A model generated the notes under the pieces. It saw nothing but the letters and a program-made list of their open reading frames with translations, made no database searches and had not been told where the DNA came from. Made by a program: the position numbers and the translations under genes. Below are positions 35,900-43,372 of a DNA stretch of 64,000 nt, in pieces. Source of the stretch: Vibrio splendidus (lineage in GTDB: Bacteria; Pseudomonadota; Gammaproteobacteria; Enterobacterales; Vibrionaceae); the NCBI RefSeq assembly GCF_024347615.1, contig NZ_AP025509.1:620001-684000 (forward strand), written 5' to 3'. Numbering within the stretch: the stretch's first letter is position 1; every line of letters begins with the position of its first letter.

Positions 35900-36007
35900 T
35901 CTATAATTTCAAACTCATTTTTTGTTTTTCGATTTGATCAACCGACTGCTAATCTCCCGCTCACTTTGAAAAGGTATCAAAGTTATAAATAATAAGGAGT
36001 GTTCTAA

Positions 36008-37312
36008 ATGAATACCAAGAAACCTATGTCTTTAACTGGTCGAGTTATCCTCGGTATGGTCGTGGGCATATTAACGGGATTTGCCATTCAATCCCTTTTT
36101 GCAGACAGCGGATTTGTTAACAACTACATCGTTAACGGACTCTTTGAAGTAGGCGGACAGATTTTTGTCGCCAGTTTAAAAATGCTTGTTGTGCCACTAG
36201 TCTTCGTTTCACTAGTGTGCGGTACAAGCTCTCTTAAAGACTTATCAACTCTTGGCCGTATGGGTGGCAAAACGCTTGCACTTTATATCGGTACTACAGC
36301 CGTTGCTATCACTCTAGCACTCACTATCGGTAACCTGTTCCAACCTGGAGCTGGTGCGGATCTTACTGCTGCGAGCTCTTTCAAATCAGCGGACGCCCCT
36401 TCTTTGGGCCAAGTAATCATCGACATGTTCCCAACCAACCCTATTCAGGCGATGGCTGAGGGCAAAACGCTGCAAGTTATCGTATTTGCTGTGTTGTTTG
36501 GTATTGCAATCAGTGCAGCGGGTAAACCTGGCGAGCGTATCGCAGCGGTTTTCTCTGACTTGAACGAAGTGATCATGAAGCTTGTTGCTCTTCTGATGAA
36601 CCTGGCGCCTTACGGTGTGTTCTTCTTGATGGCGAAGCTGTTCTCTGGGCTTGGTTTAAGCGCAATTTGGAACCTAGCAGAATACTTCTTAGTACTTGCT
36701 GGTACCCTACTTCTACACGGTTTGGTTACCTACAGTGCAATGCTTAAAGGATTCACAGGCCTAAGCCCGATTACGTTCTTACGTAAGATGGAAGATGCAA
36801 TCATGTTTGCATTCTCAACGGCATCTTCAAACGCAACGATTCCAGTAACGATGGAAACGGCTAAAAACCGCATGGGCGTAGACAACAAAGTCGCTTCTTT
36901 CACTGTACCGCTAGGTGCAACAGTGAACATGGACGGCACTGCTATCATGCAGGGTGTTGCAACGGCATTTATCGCACAGGCATACAACATCGACCTGACC
37001 ATGGGTGATTACCTTATGGTTATCCTAACAGCGACATTGGCGTCTGTTGGTACTGCAGGTGTTCCAGGTGTAGGTCTTGTTATGCTAGCGATGGTATTGA
37101 ACCAAGTTGGTCTACCGCTTGAAGGTATCGCGCTTATCATGGGTGTTGACCGTCTTCTTGATATGATTCGTACCGCAGTAAACATCACAGGTGATAGTGC
37201 CGTAACTATCATTGTGGCTAAGTCTGAAGGTTCTTTTGACGAAGCTCGCTTCAATGACCCTGCTGCTGGTGAGAAAGAAGAAGAAGTTAAGCTAACACGC
37301 CAACAGGCATAA
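36008..37312 (+). CDS. Dicarboxylate/amino acid:cation symporter (DAACS)
   Basis: 434-residue secondary transporter of the GltP/DctA family. Family landmarks: KMLVVPLVFVSLVCG in TM2, the re-entrant serine-rich loop AFSTASSNATIPVTME, NMDGTAI in TM7 and DRLLDMIRTAVNITGD in TM8 (substrate Asp/Arg/Asn). Imports glutamate, aspartate or C4-dicarboxylates with Na+ or H+. AAGGAGTG before the ATG; a strong terminator follows. Confidence 0.93.
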   Translation: MNTKKPMSLTGRVILGMVVGILTGFAIQSLFADSGFVNNYIVNGLFEVGGQIFVASLKMLVVPLVFVSLVCGTSSLKDLSTLGRMGGKTLALYIGTTAVAITLALTIGNLFQPGAGADLTAASSFKSADAPSLGQVIIDMFPTNPIQAMAEGKTLQVIVFAVLFGIAISAAGKPGERIAAVFSDLNEVIMKLVALLMNLAPYGVFFLMAKLFSGLGLSAIWNLAEYFLVLAGTLLLHGLVTYSAMLKGFTGLSPITFLRKMEDAIMFAFSTASSNATIPVTMETAKNRMGVDNKVASFTVPLGATVNMDGTAIMQGVATAFIAQAYNIDLTMGDYLMVILTATLASVGTAGVPGVGLVMLAMVLNQVGLPLEGIALIMGVDRLLDMIRTAVNITGDSAVTIIVAKSEGSFDEARFNDPAAGEKEEEVKLTRQQA

Positions 37313-37393
37313 TCTAGCTTTTCTGTCGCTCTTACCTTCAAGCTAAGGCGTAATTAATGGCTATGCCTAGCTGATAATCAAAAGCGTATAAAC

Positions 37394-37426
37394 AAAAACG
37401 CCACTGCTGATGCAGTGGCGTTTTTT
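37394..37426 (+). terminator. Terminator of the DAACS gene
   Basis: AAAACGCCACTGC-TGAT-GCAGTGGCGTTTTTT, strong stem plus T-run. Confidence 0.93.
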
Positions 37427-37431
37427 ATTGG

Positions 37432-37509
37432 GCTATGTTTCTAAGTTATATTTCTAAGCTATATTTCTGAGCTATATTTCTAAGCTATATTTCTAAGCTA
37501 TGCTTCTTA
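37432..37509. repeat. Six tandem copies of a 13-bp unit
   Basis: Consensus GCTATATTTCTAA repeated six times (starts 37432, 37445, 37458, 37471, 37484, 37497). The outer copies are slightly diverged and the inner four nearly identical. It lies between convergent genes, after the symporter terminator and before the histidine kinase stop. No open frame. Confidence 0.9.
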
Positions 37510-37561
37510 GCACGCTTTCAGTCATAGTTATCTATGGAGCAAGACAGGTAACAGCAGGAAG

Positions 37562-38947
37562 CTAATCAGCGATTGGGAACATTAGATTTACTCTCAATCC
37601 CCCATCGTCTCTATTCTCAGCAGTAACCTGCCCATTCATCACACCCATGGCTTCCTTCACGATCGCTAGCCCAAGACCGTAACCACCAGACTGTTTATCA
37701 CGGGCTGACTCTATGCGAGTAAACGGATCGAAAATCCCTGCAATCTTGTTATCAGGAATGCCATCACCGTCATCTTCTACAGATATGACACTGTAACGTT
37801 TATCGGTTAACAGTTCATAGGTAGTCACGACAACATGAGCATTCTCACCCGCATATTTGATCGCGTTACTGACCAAATTACCGATAACTCGCAGGAGTAA
37901 CCTTTCATCAACATTAACCATTGATGTCGGCGTCTCTAAATCACCAATCAAAGTTTGATTCGGTTTTAAATCATTTTGCATCTGCGCGATTAGCATCGAA
38001 CAATAATGCTCAAGGTGCATCAAGCTTGACTTGGAGTCATAGCGAGACGTTTCTAGACGGCTGAATTCAAGGATCTCACCCACCAGCTTGTTCATCTCTT
38101 CCGTTTCACTTTCCATTCGCTCAAGCAAGCCTATGCTCTTATCATCTACCTTACTGCGCAACAGGTGCAATGCGAGGTTTTGCCTTGCCAATGGTGTTCT
38201 AAGTTCATGAGACACATCGCGAATCAAACGACGCTGCTTTTCAGCGAGAGACTTGATCTCAACTGTCATATGATCAAAATCATGAGCAAGTTCGTTGAAC
38301 TCCCGCGTCGTGGAATTTAACTCAGACACTACACTGACAGTGAAGTCGCCTTGCGCCAACCTTCGGCTCGCTTCTCTTAATCTATCCAGCGGCTGCTGCA
38401 GGCTTTTCGCCATGATAATTGAGAACAGAGACAACACGATCAAAGCTATTACCGCTTTCAACATGTAAGAATATGGCGCAAAGGATTTAGCCGGGTGAAA
38501 CTGGTGTGGGAGTTGGATAACCAGTGTTTTACCGTTATTGAGTGGCAGGCCGAATATCGGCTTACTCACACGATCACTAAGTTGGTGATCTAACGTTCTT
38601 AAGTATTTGAGCTTAAATTCAAAATGCGGGTGCATGTGACGATGTGTAACTGGTCGATTGTCTTTATCGATGACAAACAGATAATACTGCTGAGCATTGC
38701 CCCAATCCGCGAGTTCATCCATGTCCCCTTCTTCAATCAATACATTCGCTTGATAAGCAAGGTCGAGCATTTCAGCTTTAACCGATTCTGGCACTTTAAG
38801 CAGCGCTTTCATCAAGGCTCTTTCAGCGACACCTTGTAGGGTCAAAATGCTAACTAAAATGACGGTCAGGTAACTGAATAATTGGAAAGTGAGTCCGTCT
38901 TTGCGCTTAGCAATAAAATCAGGGCAACGCAGCAGTTTTTTACTCAT
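37562..38947 (-). CDS. Sensor histidine kinase (EnvZ/CpxA type)
   Basis: 461 residues: membrane segment ~21-40, periplasmic sensor ~41-160, membrane segment ~161-181, HAMP ~182-235. The dimerisation box RDVSHELRTPLAR has the phosphoryl-accepting His247, followed by N box NLVSNAIKYAG, DDGDGIP and GGYGLGLAIV. The periplasmic part has a His/Pro/Phe-rich patch (THRHMHPHFEF), suggesting metal sensing (inference). Start overlaps the response-regulator stop by 4 bp. Confidence 0.92.
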   Translation of the reverse strand: MSKKLLRCPDFIAKRKDGLTFQLFSYLTVILVSILTLQGVAERALMKALLKVPESVKAEMLDLAYQANVLIEEGDMDELADWGNAQQYYLFVIDKDNRPVTHRHMHPHFEFKLKYLRTLDHQLSDRVSKPIFGLPLNNGKTLVIQLPHQFHPAKSFAPYSYMLKAVIALIVLSLFSIIMAKSLQQPLDRLREASRRLAQGDFTVSVVSELNSTTREFNELAHDFDHMTVEIKSLAEKQRRLIRDVSHELRTPLARQNLALHLLRSKVDDKSIGLLERMESETEEMNKLVGEILEFSRLETSRYDSKSSLMHLEHYCSMLIAQMQNDLKPNQTLIGDLETPTSMVNVDERLLLRVIGNLVSNAIKYAGENAHVVVTTYELLTDKRYSVISVEDDGDGIPDNKIAGIFDPFTRIESARDKQSGGYGLGLAIVKEAMGVMNGQVTAENRDDGGLRVNLMFPIAD

Positions 38948-39609
38948 ACTCCTACCGACTCTAGGTAGCTATAACCTTTACCACGAACAGTTTTGATATG
39001 TTGCTTCGACAAGCCAGCTTGGACCAATTTTCGGCGTATATTACTGATGTGCATATCTAAATTACGATCGAAAGGACAAAGCTCTTTCTTTAGAACATGG
39101 ATTTGCAGGTCAGATTTTGAGACGACAATACCGTCATTTTTGACAAGATAATCAAGCAAATCTTTTTCAGTGCCCGTGAGAGGTAAACGAGAGAGTTGTT
39201 CGCACAAACCGTGATTAGAGGAAGCTAAAGATTGTCTCTGGCGTTCAAAACCGACTCGGCGCAAGATCACCTTAATACGGGTTAGGAGCTCAGGAACATT
39301 GAAAGGTTTGGCGATGTACTGGTCGGCTCCAGCTTGGTAGCCATCCAGCATAGAGGCATCGTCGTTCAGCGCAGTCAGCATAAGAATGGGAGTAGCAAAA
39401 CGCTGACAAATACGCCTCGCCACTTGAATTCCGCTCAAGTTTGGAAGCATTACGTCTAGTAGAACCAAATCGACAGGGTTCGATTGAATAAACTCTAGCG
39501 CAGATTCACCACAATGAACGGTATCGACGTGATACCCCTCATTTTCCAATACTTCACCCAGTAACTCACACAACTGGATATCATCATCAACAACTAAAAC
39601 GCGAGACAT
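38944..39609 (-). CDS. OmpR-family response regulator
   Basis: 221 residues from the ATG at 39609 (a GTG nine bases earlier is possible). Receiver domain with Asp52 as phosphorylation site (LVLLDVMLP), then a winged-helix output domain ending IKTVRGKGYSYLE. Closest in style to CpxR/RstA. Forms an operon with the kinase encoded next. Targets unknown. Confidence 0.92.
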   Translation of the reverse strand: MSRVLVVDDDIQLCELLGEVLENEGYHVDTVHCGESALEFIQSNPVDLVLLDVMLPNLSGIQVARRICQRFATPILMLTALNDDASMLDGYQAGADQYIAKPFNVPELLTRIKVILRRVGFERQRQSLASSNHGLCEQLSRLPLTGTEKDLLDYLVKNDGIVVSKSDLQIHVLKKELCPFDRNLDMHISNIRRKLVQAGLSKQHIKTVRGKGYSYLESVGV

Positions 39610-39689
39610 TGCACACACCGATAAATAAGAACAGTTTGCATTCTAATTATCGTTATTATTGATTTCAATTATAAAGTGTGGGATTTCCT

Positions 39690-40163
39690 CTATAGAAGAA
39701 AATCTTTTTCAATCGGTACAAATTTTGAGGCAGAATCGATAAGATTTTGAGCAGTTAACCCCGGAACGCCATACACTTCAACAGGTTTGCCAAAACGCTC
39801 TTTGATTCGCTCTACAAGGATTTCGAAATCACCATCTCCTGATACCAAAACAATCGTATCAACCGTCTCAGCAAGTTCTATCGCATCTAACGCGATACCT
39901 ACATCCCAGTCGCCTTTTGCACTGCCATCTCGGCGCTGAATAAACGGCTTTAACTTCACATTAAAACCCACACCACGAAGGATATGGTGAAATTGACGCT
40001 GCTTTGGATCTTGGCTTGAGATTGCGTAAGCATTAGCTGCCACAACGTTACGCCCTTCCGTGGCAACATACCAAAACTGGTTATAGTCGAAGTTAGAACG
40101 GTATTTGTCACGCGTTGTGTAGTAAACGTTCTGAACGTCGACCAAAATTGCTATGTTTTCCAT
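39690..40163 (-). CDS. LabA/NYN-domain protein (PIN-like nuclease fold)
   Basis: 157 residues. The NYN pattern is clear: AILVDVQNVYY (first Asp), KGDWDVGIALDAIEL and VLVSGDGDFEILV (Asp-rich active site). Proteins of this family are predicted RNases. All acidic residues appear conserved, so activity is likely. It starts next to a block of 20-bp tandem repeats. Confidence 0.88.
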   Translation of the reverse strand: MENIAILVDVQNVYYTTRDKYRSNFDYNQFWYVATEGRNVVAANAYAISSQDPKQRQFHHILRGVGFNVKLKPFIQRRDGSAKGDWDVGIALDAIELAETVDTIVLVSGDGDFEILVERIKERFGKPVEVYGVPGLTAQNLIDSASKFVPIEKDFLL

Positions 40164-40255
40164 AATTTCATACCTTTAGATTTTCCGTATACCCTATTCT
40201 ATTCAACTCTAAAATGCGAGCCGCTTTCTTTAATAAAAATGAACTCATTAGCTAT

Positions 40256-40386
40256 GCTTAACGTAGTTAATATTGGCTTAACGTAGCTATTATTAGCTTA
40301 ACGTAGCTGTTATTGGCTTAACGCAGCTGTTATTGGCTTAACGTCGCTACTATTAGCTCAACGTAGCTGTTATTCGCTTAACTCAG
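40256..40386. repeat. Six and a half tandem copies of a 20-bp unit
   Basis: Consensus GCTTAACGTAGCTGTTATTG with starts at 40256, 40276, 40296, 40316, 40336, 40356 and a partial copy at 40376. It fills the divergent promoter region between the LabA-like gene and the DUF4174 gene, so copy number could influence either promoter. Confidence 0.92.
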
Positions 40387-40418
40387 AGCTTGTTTGAGTT
40401 TATCAAGGAAGGTGGGAC

Positions 40419-40970
40419 ATGCAGCACCAACAAATAATCAGATCATACCTTGGCAACAACACCAACGGCTCAGTGTTGGCCTTTTGCTGTTCAGGGATAA
40501 CCAAAGCAATATCCAAACCATTGAAAACTCTATTAACAAGCGCGGTTATGTTTATGATTCTATCAGTCAACTCGTTGCACGCTTACCCAGCCTACTCTCA
40601 CTCCAAGGCCTTACCGCACCGCAGTGTGATCTATTTTGCGCCGAAGGAAGACTCCGCCGTCAAAGAGTTTCTCAATGAAGTGTTAATCAATAACTGTCAA
40701 TTGGATGAACGAGACGTGGTTATCATAGTCATCGCGGAAAGCGGCTACACAGTCCCTACTTGGCTTGAAGAAGAATTTAACTTAGAGGCGGTAACCGACA
40801 GCTATGGAATACCGAAAGGCTCACATACTGCTGTTTTGATAGGTAAAGACGGAAAAGAAAAGCACCGATGGAATGGGAAGACGGATTGGAACCTTATCAC
40901 CGACATTATTGATGAGATGCCTATGCGCCAAAAAGAAATGCAGCGACAAAGTAGCCGCTGCAGTATTTGA
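40419..40970 (+). CDS. DUF4174 protein, probably exported
   Basis: 183 residues; AAGGAAGGTGGG directly before the ATG supports this start. An internal signal-like stretch (LLTSAVMFMILSVNSLHA) lies at residues ~38-55. The DUF4174 domain follows (RSVIYFAPKEDSAVKEFL, then YGIPKGSHTAVLIGKDGKEKHRW), a thioredoxin-like fold without the CxxC pair. Function unknown. Confidence 0.75.
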   Translation: MQHQQIIRSYLGNNTNGSVLAFCCSGITKAISKPLKTLLTSAVMFMILSVNSLHAYPAYSHSKALPHRSVIYFAPKEDSAVKEFLNEVLINNCQLDERDVVIIVIAESGYTVPTWLEEEFNLEAVTDSYGIPKGSHTAVLIGKDGKEKHRWNGKTDWNLITDIIDEMPMRQKEMQRQSSRCSI

Positions 40971-41021
40971 TTCTTAGTCAGCTAAGCGTTCGCTTAACAC
41001 ACTAACTTGTAAATTAATCAA

Positions 41022-41798
41022 TTAAGCTTGCGTGTTAAACCAAGCCAATTTTTCATGAAGCTGAGCAACGCTACCTACCACAATCAATGCTGGGCTTTTT
41101 GCAACGCTGGCAAGATTGGCTAGGTCACTCAACCCACCACGGAACACTTTCTGCTCTTGACGCGTACCATTCTCAATAATCGCAACCGGCATGTCTGCTC
41201 GCATACCGTTATCCAGTAAGTTTTTCTGAATGTTCGGGCTCTCTTTCAGACCCATGTAAAACACGATCGTGTGATTGTGTTGAGCAAGCGAACGCCAATC
41301 AATATCTTCGCCATCTTTCTTTAGGTGGCCAGTAATGAATTGAACGCTTTGTGCGTGATCTCGATGTGTCAGCGGAATACCCGCGTAAGCAGTCGCCCCT
41401 GCAGCTGCGGTGATACCGGGTACCACTTCAAATCTCACGCCGTTTTCAGCCAGAGTTTCACACTCTTCACCACCACGACCAAAGATAAACGAATCACCAC
41501 CCTTTAGACGGACAACGTGCTTGTTTTCTTGTGCTTTGGTCACCAATAATTGGTTGATCTGATCTTGTGGTACACAGTGATGATCGAGCTTTTTCCCCAC
41601 ATACAGCATTTCTGCATCGGAGTTAGCCATTGCCAAGATATCTTTAGATACTAAGCGGTCATAAACGACCACATCAGCCTGTTGAATAACGCGTGCCGCT
41701 TTTAGGGTAAGTAAGTCTGGGTCACCAGGGCCCGCGCCTACTAATGAAACCAATCCTTTGGTTACTTCTTTAACATTCGATGACGATACTTCTGACAT
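41022..41798 (-). CDS. cobA: Uroporphyrinogen-III C-methyltransferase
   Basis: 258-residue SUMT. It methylates uroporphyrinogen III twice with SAM to precorrin-2, the first step to sirohaem. Motifs: [20 protein letters not shown] (SAM loop), [16 protein letters not shown], and [13 protein letters not shown]. It supplies the sirohaem of NirB encoded upstream. A terminator after nirC and a 295-bp gap suggest its own promoter as well. Confidence 0.95.
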   Translation of the reverse strand: MSEVSSSNVKEVTKGLVSLVGAGPGDPDLLTLKAARVIQQADVVVYDRLVSKDILAMANSDAEMLYVGKKLDHHCVPQDQINQLLVTKAQENKHVVRLKGGDSFIFGRGGEECETLAENGVRFEVVPGITAAAGATAYAGIPLTHRDHAQSVQFITGHLKKDGEDIDWRSLAQHNHTIVFYMGLKESPNIQKNLLDNGMRADMPVAIIENGTRQEQKVFRGGLSDLANLASVAKSPALIVVGSVAQLHEKLAWFNTQA

Positions 41799-42031
41799 GC
41801 TGTGCTCCGAAGGTTTGCTTGTTTTATCTCAAGCTTTAATCTATGTGATAAGTCACTGTATTCATGATGACTTATCCAAATCCTTAACCCTTAGACTATC
41901 AGGTGTTGAGTTAAATATTCAGTCTAAATACTAACGAAGATAGAAGTAATTATAACAAAACAGTCTATTGCGAGTATTTTACTCAATAAAAATCAACGCA
42001 TTGATGATGTTTAAGGCGTTCGAACTAAAAA

Positions 42032-42055
42032 AGCCCCAAACATGATGTTGGGGCT
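42032..42055 (-). terminator. Terminator of nirBDC
   Basis: AGCCCCAA / TTGGGGCT stem with TTTTTTAG following on the minus strand, between nirC and cobA. Confidence 0.9.
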
Positions 42056-42094
42056 CTAAATCTCATACTAAATTACGTTTCACCGTATTCAGAA

Positions 42095-42910
42095 TTACTT
42101 AGCACCTAGAGAAGGAGCTGTTCTAGCGTGTGTTAGGAACAAAGGTACACATGTTAAGAACAAACCACCTACGATGTTACCTAGGATTGTTGGGATAAGG
42201 TTGAAGTTCAACCATGTCGCGATACCGAAATCAGCGCCAAGAATCATACCCAGTGGGAATAGGAACATGTTTACTACTGTATGCTCGAATACTAGTGCGA
42301 AGAAGATAAAGATTGGGAACCACATCATTGCGACACGACCAGACACTGTACGTGCTGTCATGTTACCAATCACACCTAGACAAACCATTAGGTTACAGAA
42401 GATGCCGCGTACGAAACACGTGATCCAGCCGTCCATACCCATGTTTTCAAAACCTAGGCTGCGACCAGTAGAAACAGCGATGAATTTCTGCGCTACTGCA
42501 TTTGGTTCTAGAGAGAAATTACCCGTTAATGAGATAGCAACCAGTACCGCAACGATTAGAGAACCGATAAGGTTACCAAGGCCAACGATACCCCAACAAC
42601 GCAGTACACGACCCCAAGTCACACCTGGTCGGTTATCGAATTTCGCTAAAGGTGCAAGGCCGAATACGCCCGTTACTAGGTCGTAACCCATTACACTTAG
42701 AATCACGAAGCCTACTGGGAACACAAGAGCGCCAACGATGCCGATACCTGTTTGCACGATAGCCGTGATTGCTACAACAACGGCTAGAGAAAGAATGATG
42801 CCTGCCATTGTGCTTCGAATCAGAAGATCACGAGTACTCGTTTTCGTTTTCGCTTCACCCACATCGATCATCGTTTGAACGAATTCAGCTGGTTTAAAAT
42901 CAGGAGACAT
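42095..42910 (-). CDS. nirC: Formate/nitrite channel (NirC type)
   Basis: 271-residue FNT-family membrane channel with six segments. Typical pore elements include GNLIGSLIVAVLV, a FCNLMVCLGV segment and HTVVNMFLFPLGM (channel His). Position after nirBD indicates nitrite import or export. Longer N-terminus than focA-type proteins. Confidence 0.9.
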   Translation of the reverse strand: MSPDFKPAEFVQTMIDVGEAKTKTSTRDLLIRSTMAGIILSLAVVVAITAIVQTGIGIVGALVFPVGFVILSVMGYDLVTGVFGLAPLAKFDNRPGVTWGRVLRCWGIVGLGNLIGSLIVAVLVAISLTGNFSLEPNAVAQKFIAVSTGRSLGFENMGMDGWITCFVRGIFCNLMVCLGVIGNMTARTVSGRVAMMWFPIFIFFALVFEHTVVNMFLFPLGMILGADFGIATWLNFNLIPTILGNIVGGLFLTCVPLFLTHARTAPSLGAK

Positions 42911-42960
42911 AAGGTTGTCCTTAAAAAGTTAAAATTAAAAGTTAAAATCGGATAGGAAAA

Positions 42961-42992
42961 GGTTCTAGTTGCCGAACTAAGGCAATGTCGAT
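42961..42992 (-). terminator. Hairpin between nirD and nirC
   Basis: GGTTCTAGTT / AACTAGAACC, 10-bp perfect stem with a 12-base loop, followed on the minus strand by TTTTCC. May be a leaky terminator or processing site reducing nirC expression relative to nirBD. Confidence 0.55.
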
Positions 42993-43033
42993 AACTAGAA
43001 CCCTTGATCTATCAAATCTTGTTACGTATTCGA

Positions 43034-43372
43034 TTATGCTGAGATTTCAACAGCACCTTTGGTAATACGAGCTTTATACGCTTTCACGCTGAAGTTCTCG
43101 TCTTCCATGCACACACCTGTTGCTAGGTTAAAGCGTTGCTTCTTAAGTGGGCTCGCCACCCAAAGCTCACCTTTGTGCTCAACCGTTAAACCGCGAGATA
43201 AAACGTTTGATTGGAAAAACGGATCAGTATTACTAATAGCGAACACTTCTTCGGCTTTAGTTGGGCGGAAAATAGCAACTTGCTCACCACCAACCAATGC
43301 ACAAACACCGGTACCTGGAATAATATCTTCGATCTTACAAACTTTGGTAAATGCCATGATGTCGTCTCCCAA
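43034..43372 (-). CDS. nirD: Nitrite reductase (NADH) small subunit
   Basis: 112 residues of the NirD Rieske-like fold; the iron-sulfur ligands of true Rieske proteins are absent, as normal for NirD. Begins directly after nirB (adjacent stop/start). Partner of NirB in cytoplasmic nitrite-to-ammonium reduction. Confidence 0.94.
   Translation of the reverse strand: MGDDIMAFTKVCKIEDIIPGTGVCALVGGEQVAIFRPTKAEEVFAISNTDPFFQSNVLSRGLTVEHKGELWVASPLKKQRFNLATGVCMEDENFSVKAYKARITKGAVEISA

Larger units (their letters stand above)
35460..36007. promoter_or_regulatory. Divergent promoter region, 548 bp
   Basis: Between the siderophore receptor and the dicarboxylate symporter. Contains the Fur site (35566-35584) and a CRP-like site (35884-35899). 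The middle (35600-35870) is AT-rich with no gene or strong structure visible. Confidence 0.6.

Noticed and set aside
37432..40386. CRISPR array
   Set aside because: The repeats are directly adjacent tandem units of 13 and 20 bp without spacers, and no cas genes are present.
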